Assembly: GCA_016283175.1 (NCBI GenBank)
Contig: JAEEMK010000019.1
Span: forward strand, 1 to 38,667
Direction: 5' to 3'
Origin: Bacteroidales bacterium
Lineage (GTDB): Bacteria; Bacteroidota; Bacteroidia; Bacteroidales; P3
Length of the DNA: 38,667 bases
Part shown: positions 28,985 through 37,825 of the stretch, in pieces
Layout of the letters: every line of letters starts with the position of its first letter
Position numbering within the stretch: position 1 is the stretch's first letter
Notes under the pieces: model-generated
Databases searched by the model: none
The model's input: the letters and a program-made list of their open reading frames with translations, nothing else
Told to the model about the DNA's origin: nothing
Translations under genes and position numbers: made by a program

Positions 28985-29162
28985 GAGATTTCTCCGTTCG
29001 TCCTGTCGTTCAGTCAATATGCTGCGATGGCTTTGCATCAAAAAAATCAATTATTATAATGCTAATAACCAATACCATAGTAATATTCTGATATTTTTTT
29101 CGTTTCCCGATGGTAGTTTTCACCGTTTTTTGCGACTAATATATTAAAAGCGCTTTTTTTTA

Positions 29163-29657
29163 ATGAAACAAAACACAGAGCATATTGCATTTTTGGAGAT
29201 GCTGCGCCGATGCGACAGCACAATCTTCAAGGTATGCCTTATGTTTACTGATCGCGACCCCGAAAACATCAAAAATATGTATCAGGATATCGTATGCACA
29301 TTGTGGGAGAGCTGGCCCAGCTTCAAGGGCCAAAGCAAGGAGAACACCTGGGTTTACAGAGTGGCATTCAACACTGCTGTATCCCAAGTGCGTCGCCGCT
29401 CCATTTCTCCAATGTTTACACAGCTTGATGACGATACCTACAACAACCTCGCCGAGGAAAGCCAAAATAGCATCATAGAACGTCTCTACGAACTAATCGA
29501 CCGCCTTTCTCCCGACGAGAAAACAATCATACTTCTCTACCTCGACCGAGTTCCTGCACGTGAAATGGGTACGACACTCGGCATAAGCGAAGCCGCTGTC
29601 AACCACCGTATCGAACGCATAAAGAATAAACTTAAATACCTGAATGAAAATGATTGA
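29163..29657 (+). CDS. ECF-type RNA polymerase sigma factor
   Basis: A 164-residue sigma-70-family protein with only regions 2 and 4. Region 2 (about 20-80) includes NMYQDIVCTLWESW and the promoter-melting stretch TWVYRVAFNTAVSQVRRR. Region 4 (about 105-160) has LSPDEKTIILLYLDRV and the helix-turn-helix EMGTTLGISEAAVNHRIERI. Such factors redirect polymerase in response to envelope or other stress. The next gene overlaps its end and encodes a membrane protein that could be its partner, though it lacks a recognisable anti-sigma domain. Confidence 0.95.
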   Translation: MKQNTEHIAFLEMLRRCDSTIFKVCLMFTDRDPENIKNMYQDIVCTLWESWPSFKGQSKENTWVYRVAFNTAVSQVRRRSISPMFTQLDDDTYNNLAEESQNSIIERLYELIDRLSPDEKTIILLYLDRVPAREMGTTLGISEAAVNHRIERIKNKLKYLNEND

Positions 29658-30192
29658 AAGAAAAGAAAACGAAGACATCTTGGAAGAGCTGATGACCGTC
29701 TGGCAGCAGCACAGCGAAAACATTGAGCAGATTGCCCAACACCACGACCTGACGAATATCCGTCTTGCCCCACGCCCGTTGGTCTTCTCCTCGCGCCGTC
29801 GCAGTGTGCTCTCATATCTGACCGTGACGCTTATCTGCATTGCTGCCATTGCCGGTATGGTTATTCTCCGTCGGCAATATGTATACGACACTTTCGACCT
29901 GGTTTTCTTCCTGCTTCTCTGTCTTGCTCTCGCTTTCACGGCTATACAAAACCTCTATCGCATCTACTCTGTACATAGACAATACGCCTCACTTCCGAAA
30001 ACATACTTTTACAAACCCACCTCTCCTTTACGCTACGCCATTCCACGTGCAACTGTCTTTGCCTCAGTCGTTGTACTGTTTCTTTTCATTGTCGTTCCCG
30101 TCCAGAACGGACGCTCTATGTCGCTCACTCCTCTTTCACAGCGCAGTGAGGCCATTACCAATGTTTCATTTGTTTTGTCACATATAAAATGA
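29644..30192 (+). CDS. Membrane protein coupled to the ECF sigma factor
   Basis: A 182-residue protein of unknown family with three hydrophobic segments (about 55-75, 84-104, 137-153). The cytoplasmic N-terminus of about 50 residues (EDILEELMTVWQQHSENIEQIAQ) looks alpha-helical. The ATG at 29644 overlaps the sigma-factor stop by 14 bases; a second ATG at 29650 also overlaps. Overlap with an ECF sigma gene and the N-terminal helices suggest a sensor or anti-sigma role. No zinc-binding HxxxCxxC motif is present, so this stays inference. Confidence 0.85.
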   Translation: MKMIERKENEDILEELMTVWQQHSENIEQIAQHHDLTNIRLAPRPLVFSSRRRSVLSYLTVTLICIAAIAGMVILRRQYVYDTFDLVFFLLLCLALAFTAIQNLYRIYSVHRQYASLPKTYFYKPTSPLRYAIPRATVFASVVVLFLFIVVPVQNGRSMSLTPLSQRSEAITNVSFVLSHIK

Positions 30193-30233
30193 ACCGCTAA
30201 AGCAGTCTTGAACACCGTTAAATAAAATATAAT

Positions 30234-30737
30234 ATGGTGAATAAAACAAAACTGAACCACATAAAAATACCAGCCATCGTCTTCCTTGTCATTGTTGCAA
30301 CGGCGTTGGCAGTACGACTCTGGCCACGTACCGTTCCCTTTGAACAGTGCAGCGACCTCTACCAAAAATATGCAGCCGTCGAGGGTATCGATGCCAAGTT
30401 CATCAAGGATTATAAAGTCAACGACACTATTTTTATTGATGTAACTCTGCTCGAAGCCAAATCTGATTCTGCTTGGCTGACCTTACAAACCGATTTCCAC
30501 ATCCCTATAATACCCGAAGAATACCGCGAACTTTTCGAAAACACCGATGCCATCGACTATTGGCTTGCCCCAAAAGGCAAATACATACCTCCTATGGATT
30601 CAGTCCTGCTCAACAATGACGCTGTGACCGTATCACGTAAAAAACATCTGGTAAGCGTCTTTCACCTGACAAACGAGACACAAGCCGATGTAATCTTTCT
30701 TAAGAAACTGCACGAGATTAACAAAGATAACGAATAA
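30234..30737 (+). CDS. Single-pass membrane-anchored protein of unknown function
   Basis: The 167-residue product has one N-terminal hydrophobic segment (about 12-28, IPAIVFLVIVATALAVRLW) and a soluble remainder of mixed alpha/beta character. I recognise no domain. It lies 41 bases after the membrane-protein gene and 44 before a lipoprotein gene, so it is probably part of the sigma-factor operon. The single-pass topology puts most of the protein in the periplasm. Confidence 0.8.
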   Translation: MVNKTKLNHIKIPAIVFLVIVATALAVRLWPRTVPFEQCSDLYQKYAAVEGIDAKFIKDYKVNDTIFIDVTLLEAKSDSAWLTLQTDFHIPIIPEEYRELFENTDAIDYWLAPKGKYIPPMDSVLLNNDAVTVSRKKHLVSVFHLTNETQADVIFLKKLHEINKDNE

Positions 30738-30781
30738 AACAAACAATATCATTTTTTTATTAACAAAAATACTTATAACGA

Positions 30782-31195
30782 ATGAAACGGAACATTCTTT
30801 CCATTGCACTTTTAGTAGTGCTTGCTGGTATGGCTGTTAGCTGCCAGAAAGAAAATCTTGTCGAGCCGCAAACCTCCATCGCGGAAAATGGCACAATGTA
30901 CACTGTCAAGTACGCTGTCAACGGCGTAACGTATTCTGCAGCGATTCATAACGATGCTGAAGAACAGGCCTTGATGCAGTATCTGCTGTCTCTCTCGCGC
31001 GATGGCAACACGGTTGTCTTCTTCGACGAAGGTGCCTATTCCCAGTCAACGGGAGCAAAAGACACGCAGGTACATACCACTACCAGCGAGGCCAACGCTG
31101 GCTCCTGGTCCGTCAAACAGATTCACGATGGATACCAGGTGTCAGTAACATACAACTCCTCCACCGGCGAGTATGTGTGTATAGCCACCAAGTAA
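30782..31195 (+). CDS. Small lipoprotein of unknown function
   Basis: The 137-residue precursor has a lipoprotein signal: MKRNILSIALLVVLAGMAVSCQKEN, with the lipidated Cys at about residue 21. The mature part is about 115 residues, mostly beta (YTVKYAVNGVTYSAAIHND, GYQVSVTYNSSTGEYVCIATK), with a Ser/Thr-rich middle. The family is not recognised. It ends the four-gene sigma-factor group and is followed by a long imperfect hairpin. Confidence 0.85.
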   Translation: MKRNILSIALLVVLAGMAVSCQKENLVEPQTSIAENGTMYTVKYAVNGVTYSAAIHNDAEEQALMQYLLSLSRDGNTVVFFDEGAYSQSTGAKDTQVHTTTSEANAGSWSVKQIHDGYQVSVTYNSSTGEYVCIATK

Positions 31196-31208
31196 GTTTC
31201 GTGGACCA

Positions 31209-31292
31209 AAAAGCAGAGTGGGACGTTCTCCTGCATCAGGATAGCTAGCGAACACTCCGATAAGCTTAACGAAAACGTTCCGCCCTGCTTTT
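31209..31292 (+). terminator. Long imperfect hairpin after lipoprotein gene
   Basis: Arms 31209-31227 and 31274-31292 (AAAAGCAG...GACGTT with AACGTT...CTGCTTTT) pair over 19 positions, with one mismatch and two G-T pairs. The 46-base apical part contains an inner hairpin (TCCTG-CAT-CAGGA, 31229-31241). The descending arm runs into TTTTCTCTCTT, so termination is likely. The branched shape is unusual for a simple terminator. Confidence 0.6.
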
Positions 31293-31652
31293 CTCTCTTA
31301 ATGCCATAATTCTTACTTAGGTTTCAGGCAATTTTTCTGTCTCTTATATTTGTGCAGATACACCAATCTAAACTGTCCTCGACAACACTCTGTATCTGCT
31401 CGCCGATGGCACGACAACAGTAACAGTCTGCCATAACGGCAGCAAATAGTCTACTCTAATCCCACTAATGGGAGAATGTTTACAAATATAAATAACAAGT
31501 TGATTATGAATGTACTTATATAACCTTATTGGAACAGAAAAAGAAAATAAATGTACAAGGGAATGCAGTTTCCTTGTCCAATGATTCCCCTGGTGTATAA
31601 TACATTCAAATAAAAACAAAAAGAAGTATTTACCACCAAAAATAAAAAAATT
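31293..31652. other. Intergenic region before the giant surface-protein gene
   Basis: No intact gene is seen. A TATATTTG box at 31345-31352 resembles a Bacteroidota -7 element but lacks a good upstream TTTG. A 25-codon stretch at 31372-31449 reads like a protein C-terminus but is preceded directly by TAA and has no start. Small hairpins occur at about 31464-31477 (TCCCA/TGGGA) and about 31553-31576 (ACAAGG/CCTTGT). The promoter of the giant gene is not obvious. Confidence 0.45.
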
Positions 31653-34600
31653 ATGAAACACCTACAACTTAAAAATTGCACTATGGCGCTGGCACTATTT
31701 CTTATGTGCCTAATCTCACCATTGGCGTTTGCGCAGCAACCTACGCAACCTTGTCAAATCGCTATTACCAGCGATTTCGAGTCACAATGTATACTTCCGG
31801 AAGAGAAGGATAATTATTACAACGAGGAGCCGCAAACAATCCTTGCCTGCCAAGGCAATACCGTGACCTACACAGCCTCGGCCAATACAGGATCGGCTAC
31901 AGTAACAAGCTGGACTTGGGAAGTAGCCGGTGGCACTATTTCAGCCTCTGGCAACATCGCAACAGTGACCTGGGGAGACAGCGATCACGGACAGATTACA
32001 GTCACAGTGGTTACCGATTCCGGCACCACGTGCAGCCTGACCCAGAACGTCAAACTTATTGAAAAACCTACCATCACTGTCGCTTCTACACCAGCCTATG
32101 TCGAAATGCCCAACGGCGACAAGATCATCTATGTCTGCAAAGGTGAAACTGTTGAATTCACTGACCTCTCTTCAACAACAAACACTGATATTGTTGGTTT
32201 CTATTGGAATAGCGGTTTCTATAATCTTACTGCTTCTACACCTAATTTCAGAATTGAAAACGTGTGGCACGATGATAAAGTAATTCACCGCGTTTACAAC
32301 AACTGCGGTTGCTATGCTGAAGAAATCTATATCATCCAGGTTATGTCTGGAGAAATCCTCGATCTCGGATGTTATGGCACCGTGTGCCAAGATGCAGTCG
32401 TAACCTATACTGCTAACAATCCTGTGTGCAACCAGTACCTTTGGTATGTCGACGGCGGTACCATAATCGATGGCCAAGGCCAACAAAAAGTGACGGTTCG
32501 TTGGGACAACCCACAAAATGGATACGGCATAATCGGCCTTGACGGCAACCTGTGCGGCAACAATGCCTGCCCTTCTATGTTAAGCAAGAAGATCCCCATC
32601 ATTCAAAAAGGCCTCACAATAAAAGGTCAGGACATCGTCTGTGTCGACGAAGCTGTTATATATAGCGTTCCTTTGTACGGCTCAACACAATATAGCTGGG
32701 ACATACAGCCCACTACAGGCATTTATCACTATGAGGTAAATGGAGCCAATCAGGAAATGATTAAATTTGAACAGCCCGGCACCTATCACATCTCCGTATC
32801 ATACAAATGCGAATTCCTCGAATGCGGCGAATTCACTTCTGACACATTGACCGTGGAGGTCAAACCCAGACTTGAAATAATTGGAAAAGAACGCATCTGC
32901 GTCAATAGCACGTGTGCACTGTCCACAAAACCTGCCGACAATGTCTACTGGGAGGTACAGAATATTACCAATAACCAAATCATACATACTTACCAAGGAG
33001 CCAACCTCTCCTATCTTTTCACACAAACCGGGAAATATATGATTACCGCTACAAACGACACTTATTGCAAACCAGCAACATTCGTTCTGACGGTACAAGA
33101 CACTCCTCCCGCTCCAACTGCAGCCGACCTTGACCCCAACAATCCTACAAGAGCCTGCCTTGGCAGCAGCATTCTGCTGAATGCCAACCCTACGAATTCC
33201 AACTACTCTATTGTATGGGTTCCTTCCTGCAATTCAGCCTCTCCCGACACAATCCCGGGCAACCAGGTTACAATAACATACGATTCCACTGAAGTCTGCG
33301 ACATAAAAGTCTTTAACTACGACCGTATTCTGGGATGCCTGTCCGACAGCCACTATGTCCATCCCGTTGCTGTTTACACCCCACTGGAAGTCAACTTGAA
33401 GGACACTTTCTATGTATGCCCCGGAACTCAAATAGTTTTTGACAGCACAAATGTTCCGTATGAAGAAGGTATGACTTATCGTTGGGCAATACAGTCTGAC
33501 AAGCAGCGATGCGCATCAGTTCAAGGTGACAGCGTAACATCTCCAACAGTCAGAATCATTGTGAACGAACAACCCACACCGGAAGAATTCGACATTACTC
33601 TGACCAGGACATATTGCCCAGGCACCGAGTATGTGAAGGTAATTCATTTTATTGTCAACGGAGTGGATACCTCAGCCTTGACTATTGATTGCGAAGACGT
33701 TATTTGTATAGGACACTATATGACATTAACCGCTACAGGTTGTGACACTGGAGACTACTACTGGAGAATATACGATGATTCTCTGACAAACAATCCTCTG
33801 AATTACTTTTTTGGCGAAGCCGGACCTGTAGATGTTCGTTTCTTATGCAACAACTTCGACTATTGTACTAACGAACACTATATGAGTTCTGCTGTGAAAC
33901 GTGTTACAGTAAGAAGAGATCCACAAATAGAAAGCGCAGTTTACAATAGTAGTACTAATCGCTTGGAACTGATACCTCATTACATTGATGTCCCGAATTA
34001 TAGTTTTAATTGGTCTTATAATGGGACTCCCCAAAACTTCAACCACAACTATTTGACTTATCAAGGAGCCGGCACTTACACTGTTACAATTACAGACAGT
34101 TACGGATGTTCAAGTACCTATAGTTTCCATTTTGGAAGCAATCCTGGAAATCAATGCAATGATATTATTATAGCACCTTATCCATCAGCGCCAAACATCG
34201 ATTACTGCAATAGCACTATTTCCCTTACTGCTACCCAGGCCAACGATTATGTCAATTGGGCTGTTCCTATAGGTTATGCTCACATTGACTCGTGGCTCGA
34301 TCCAAGTTTACACCAATCCGTGCGTTTCAAATTGGAAGAGGTGGGTAATTATGTCATCACGGCAAGATGTTGCGACCATCCGTGCTATTCAGGCAGATAT
34401 CGCTTCACATTGGATTTCATCCCTGATTTTTGGGTTGAAAAGAATTGCACAGAACTGATAATCCACAACAATTCGAAGTATCTTGATGGCACTAAGCGTG
34501 TCTATATCAAAATCAACTCTACTACTATCAACTTCGCCGTAAGCGATACAGTGTATCACTACCCCGTTTCTTCAGGAACATATACCGTATCACTTGTTGG

Positions 34601-36926
34601 ATTCAATACCAATGGCAACATCTCCGGCTGTCCTATTGATGTTGTAACAATACACAACACCACCAATTTTTATTTAAACATTACATCTCCCTGGGCTAAC
34701 AAAACCTGCGACAACACTGCTATGCAACTCTCTGTTTCGGCACCGACTACTGAAATACAGAATGTCGAATGGTTATTCGGAGATGGTTCATCGCTCGTTA
34801 CAGAGACTTCCTACGTCAGTCATACATATAAAGAAAAAACCTCTCCTTATTTGCTTCACGTTATTGTAACAGATACCAATGGCTGTAACAGTGATAAATA
34901 TTATACAATCCATTCCATAAAAGACAGCCTGAAAAATGGTGAAATCTTTGAAGACCCGAATTATGAGGTTTGCCCGAACGATCCAAACAAGTATATTAAA
35001 TTTAGAAATGGATATGGAGTAACCAGTCCTTATGGATACTATCAATGGACATATCCTCTTGGCACCAATGCCTCATACAATGTTTACAACACCGGAGACT
35101 ACAATTTAACCCTCACAAACGTCAGCCATTGTAAATGGCAGGGCAAAAAGAATGTGAAATTCAAAAATGTTCCTCCAGCAATCATCACTACTTCTGGCAA
35201 AGCATTCTGCGAAGGAGATGAAATAACACTGTACGGAGCCCAATCGCCCGACACCAACAATTATACTTTCCAATGGACTGTTATCTACAACGGTGTGGAC
35301 GGCAGCCAGTTCGTACCCATTTCAACAAACAATCCGAACAATGCGACCAACTCTTTCACTCCCACTAATGAAGGTACTTATACGATTATGCTTTCCATCT
35401 CCGCTGATGGGTGCCCCTCTATTGGAACGAAGAAAATCTATGTCAACGAAACTCCTGTAGCTCCGACCGTCAGTTTCGGTGCCGATTCTTGTATGCACAA
35501 TCCTCCCGTCGAGCTCAATGGAACATCTACGATAACTTCTGAAATCAACTGGAGCAACGGCAATGTCGGCCCGACTGCCTACTATTTCACCCCTGGTATA
35601 GCAACGGCTTGGTATTACGATCACAGCACTGGATGCAAGTCTCTCGAGGCAAAGATACAGATTGAACCCGAACCCAATTTCGACGCTCTCCTTACAGGTT
35701 GCTACGAAAAATGCAAGGACTTTTTCGAGACCAACCCGAGACTTCCAGTTTGGGGACTAAGCTCAGGAAGAAGAGAAATCGACTGGAAATGGTATTTAAT
35801 TCCCGACAGCATTGACAGCGGAACTGTTTGGTACCCCAACTACAATCTCTCGCTGCCTCTGCAAGGCTTTGGCGACTACGTCTTGGGATTGAAATATAAC
35901 AATGGTGCCTGCGGAGCTATTAAATCACCCACACTGACCATCAGTCCAAAGGAAATGTGCGACTGCCAGGGTCTCGATGTGACATACATATACAAATGGA
36001 GAGTTAAGGACTGCAGACTCTTATATGATATTAAGGTCACCGTTTGCAACACCACCAATAACAGAGACTGCCTGAGCGAACTCGAATACCTTTTCAAAAA
36101 TGACTATATCAGGGTAATCAGTACGGATTTTGTAAACGGCACTCCGCTCGCTCCAAATGGCTGCTACACATTCCATATAAAACTCGAAGTCTTACAGTTC
36201 ATACCATCATCCACCGTATCATTCCGCATCTACGACAAGTGCCAGAACTGCACTACCGATTTCAGCATCGACCTGATGCCCGAAAAATTTGACTGCGAAG
36301 ATAAAATGGTCCTCACTGACCTTCACGTTATTCCTGGTATGTCCAGCAACGTGGCTGCCTATTTCGACATCAACTTCAACGTCAATCCCTGTCAGAATCT
36401 GTTTGCATTCTGGTCAGAGCCGCCTATGATTGTCAAGTATTGGTTCGACAATGCTAATACAATGATAAACGGTCTCGGTATGGTTGACTTCGCCACACTG
36501 ACACAATTGATGGAAGAAGACAGTATGATTTGTTTCTATGCCATCACCTGCGAAGGCGACAAGCTCTGCAAGCGTACATACTGCTACCCTGCAGAAAAGA
36601 TTTACAATCATTTGCACGGTATGGGACTTGTCAAGAGCAAGCCTGCCGACAGCAGCAATAATAGCGAAGCCGAGTCGAGTCTCTTAAACGACACCGACCC
36701 GCGCCTGATGCCCAACCCCACCACTGGCGAGGTCAACGTCATCGGCACAACCGACGAGATCGTCGAAGTACTGGTTCTGGATATGAACGGACGACAGATG
36801 GCCGAATTCAGCAACACTTCCAACTTCAACATCTCCAAACTCTCTTCCGGCATCTACATCGTACGCGTCAAGAGCATACACGACGATGCCAACAAGATCA
36901 CCTTCCTGAAACTCATCAAGAAGTAA
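31653..36926 (+). CDS. Giant modular surface protein with T9SS type A sorting domain
   Basis: A 1757-residue exported protein. The signal peptide (about 1-27, MALALFLMCLISPLAFAQ) is followed by about a dozen beta-sandwich modules of PKD/Ig-like type. These carry repeated patterns such as GNTVTYTA...W.W...G, PGTYHISV, AGTYTVTITDSYGC and EGTYTIMLSISADGC. Paired Cys recur in most modules and could form disulfides. The last 75 residues are a T9SS type A sorting domain (LMPNPTTGEVNV, VLVLDMNGRQMAEF, LSSGIYIVRV, ending LKLIKK). It should be exported through type IX secretion and anchored on the cell surface. An adhesin or matrix role is inferred from architecture; no enzyme domain is seen. Confidence 0.93.
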   Translation: MKHLQLKNCTMALALFLMCLISPLAFAQQPTQPCQIAITSDFESQCILPEEKDNYYNEEPQTILACQGNTVTYTASANTGSATVTSWTWEVAGGTISASGNIATVTWGDSDHGQITVTVVTDSGTTCSLTQNVKLIEKPTITVASTPAYVEMPNGDKIIYVCKGETVEFTDLSSTTNTDIVGFYWNSGFYNLTASTPNFRIENVWHDDKVIHRVYNNCGCYAEEIYIIQVMSGEILDLGCYGTVCQDAVVTYTANNPVCNQYLWYVDGGTIIDGQGQQKVTVRWDNPQNGYGIIGLDGNLCGNNACPSMLSKKIPIIQKGLTIKGQDIVCVDEAVIYSVPLYGSTQYSWDIQPTTGIYHYEVNGANQEMIKFEQPGTYHISVSYKCEFLECGEFTSDTLTVEVKPRLEIIGKERICVNSTCALSTKPADNVYWEVQNITNNQIIHTYQGANLSYLFTQTGKYMITATNDTYCKPATFVLTVQDTPPAPTAADLDPNNPTRACLGSSILLNANPTNSNYSIVWVPSCNSASPDTIPGNQVTITYDSTEVCDIKVFNYDRILGCLSDSHYVHPVAVYTPLEVNLKDTFYVCPGTQIVFDSTNVPYEEGMTYRWAIQSDKQRCASVQGDSVTSPTVRIIVNEQPTPEEFDITLTRTYCPGTEYVKVIHFIVNGVDTSALTIDCEDVICIGHYMTLTATGCDTGDYYWRIYDDSLTNNPLNYFFGEAGPVDVRFLCNNFDYCTNEHYMSSAVKRVTVRRDPQIESAVYNSSTNRLELIPHYIDVPNYSFNWSYNGTPQNFNHNYLTYQGAGTYTVTITDSYGCSSTYSFHFGSNPGNQCNDIIIAPYPSAPNIDYCNSTISLTATQANDYVNWAVPIGYAHIDSWLDPSLHQSVRFKLEEVGNYVITARCCDHPCYSGRYRFTLDFIPDFWVEKNCTELIIHNNSKYLDGTKRVYIKINSTTINFAVSDTVYHYPVSSGTYTVSLVGFNTNGNISGCPIDVVTIHNTTNFYLNITSPWANKTCDNTAMQLSVSAPTTEIQNVEWLFGDGSSLVTETSYVSHTYKEKTSPYLLHVIVTDTNGCNSDKYYTIHSIKDSLKNGEIFEDPNYEVCPNDPNKYIKFRNGYGVTSPYGYYQWTYPLGTNASYNVYNTGDYNLTLTNVSHCKWQGKKNVKFKNVPPAIITTSGKAFCEGDEITLYGAQSPDTNNYTFQWTVIYNGVDGSQFVPISTNNPNNATNSFTPTNEGTYTIMLSISADGCPSIGTKKIYVNETPVAPTVSFGADSCMHNPPVELNGTSTITSEINWSNGNVGPTAYYFTPGIATAWYYDHSTGCKSLEAKIQIEPEPNFDALLTGCYEKCKDFFETNPRLPVWGLSSGRREIDWKWYLIPDSIDSGTVWYPNYNLSLPLQGFGDYVLGLKYNNGACGAIKSPTLTISPKEMCDCQGLDVTYIYKWRVKDCRLLYDIKVTVCNTTNNRDCLSELEYLFKNDYIRVISTDFVNGTPLAPNGCYTFHIKLEVLQFIPSSTVSFRIYDKCQNCTTDFSIDLMPEKFDCEDKMVLTDLHVIPGMSSNVAAYFDINFNVNPCQNLFAFWSEPPMIVKYWFDNANTMINGLGMVDFATLTQLMEEDSMICFYAITCEGDKLCKRTYCYPAEKIYNHLHGMGLVKSKPADSSNNSEAESSLLNDTDPRLMPNPTTGEVNVIGTTDEIVEVLVLDMNGRQMAEFSNTSNFNISKLSSGIYIVRVKSIHDDANKITFLKLIKK

Positions 36927-36944
36927 CCAAAAGTATTGCGGATG

Positions 36945-36970
36945 GGGATTTCTTCCTCGCAAGAAATCCC
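36945..36970 (+). terminator. Hairpin after the giant surface-protein gene
   Basis: GGGATTTCTT (36945-36954) pairs perfectly with AAGAAATCCC (36961-36970) around the loop CCTCGC, 18 bases after the stop codon. The following TATCCCTTTA is only a weak T run, so termination may be partial. Confidence 0.6.
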
Positions 36971-37013
36971 TATCCCTTTACAATAAATCAAACTACAAGA
37001 AACCTCTACAACT

Positions 37014-37129
37014 ATGGGAAAGAACAAAGAACTGATAATAATTCCACCGCCACTGCTGGTGAACAGGACACCCTTTGCGACATCCCAACCATCGTAGCCG
37101 AAAGCCTCGGCTTCAACACTGAAACCTAA
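37014..37129 (+). pseudogene. Possible small gene, apparently frameshifted
   Basis: An ATG at 37014 opens a 27-codon frame (MGKNKELIIIPPPLLVNR..., stop TAG at 37095-37097). A second frame over the same bases has no stop from about 36.9 kb to TAA at 37127-37129 and ends in a protein-like sequence (GEQDTLCDIPTIVAESLGF, then NTET). Joining the ATG to the second frame needs one base change in length around 37035-37045. A strong terminator follows 24 bases later, which supports a former or real small gene. No family is recognised. Confidence 0.35.
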
Positions 37130-37152
37130 AGTAATTTTTTACATAACTGTGA

Positions 37153-37184
37153 GCCGGGGCCATTAACGGCCTCGGCATTTTTTT
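37153..37184 (+). terminator. Rho-independent terminator
   Basis: GCCGGGGCC (37153-37161) pairs with GGCCTCGGC (37168-37176), with one G-T pair, around ATTAAC, and a run of seven T follows. It is a strong intrinsic terminator, 24 bases after the stop of the putative small gene. Confidence 0.85.
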
Positions 37185-37197
37185 CGTTTGAATATTC

Positions 37198-37223
37198 AAA
37201 TGGTTTATTACATCAAACCATTT
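37198..37223. repeat. Inverted repeat AAATGGTTT / AAACCATTT
   Basis: A perfect 9-bp inverted repeat with an 8-base loop lies between the terminator at 37.15 kb and the repeat region. It is followed by TTTTT, so it could act as a second weak terminator; an operator is also possible. No gene it would serve is recognised. Confidence 0.45.
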
Positions 37224-37825
37224 TTACCAATAAAACCTAAATCTACTATATAATCCCTTTTATTCAAAAATTTATGAAACACTATGTTTCTTTTAACCAC
37301 AGCATCGAGTACATCAGTACCCACAATACGACCGCAACCGCCATCGATGTGGTGGATTCAGTCAACGAGCAGGAGCTGATACTCGAGATTGCACACGCCC
37401 CGCCACATTCCAAAAAACGTGGGATACGTGCATTTCGCGTTCGCAATGGCAATACAATTCGACACAGCCCATCGCTTCAGGCTACGCAATGCGACACACC
37501 CCGGCCTTCGGCCACCCCTCTCCAAGAGGGGATGACGCAGCGCGATACATTTTATCTTCTATTTTCTATTGATTGCTATCGTAATTCGGCAGTTCCGATA
37601 GCAAAGCGGCAAACAAAACAAAGGCCAGGGTGTATCGCACCAAATCATCAACACAAGAAGGTTTTTTTACACCGGCAAAGCAATTCCAGAGAATGTTGCA
37701 GACAGGATGCCTGCACTATAACGCAGCAAACAGGTTTAAGACTATTAACCAGCGCGTTACAGATATCGATGTTTCTCAATGTAATTTAAGGTACAAAAAT
37801 GATGCATAGCATATACCAGCAAAGG
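37224..37825. other. Gene-poor region carrying extragenic repeats
   Basis: An open frame (37274-37789, 171 codons) begins MKHYVSFNHSIEYISTHN but soon runs through the repeat at about 37.49 kb and has no domain, so I do not call it a gene. A further inverted repeat (GCTATCG about 37577 with CGATAGC about 37598) is present. GGTGTATCGCA at 37629-37639 is a variant of the dispersed motif at the left edge of the window. Confidence 0.5.
37487..37533. repeat. Dispersed extragenic repeat with two tight hairpins
   Basis: The stretch starts CAATGCGACACACCCCGG, whose reverse complement combines the two copies at 1-15 and 37-51 of this window. It continues with GGCC-TTC-GGCC and CCCCTCT-CCA-AGAGGGG, two GC-rich hairpins with 3-base loops. 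The composition is far above the local background. It looks like a REP-type extragenic element. Confidence 0.7.

Noticed and set aside
37274..37789. 171-codon open frame starting MKHYVSFNHSIEY
   Set aside because: Most of it is translated repeat sequence (about 37.49 and 37.63 kb) with no domain. The first 45 codons might be a gene remnant, but support is weak.
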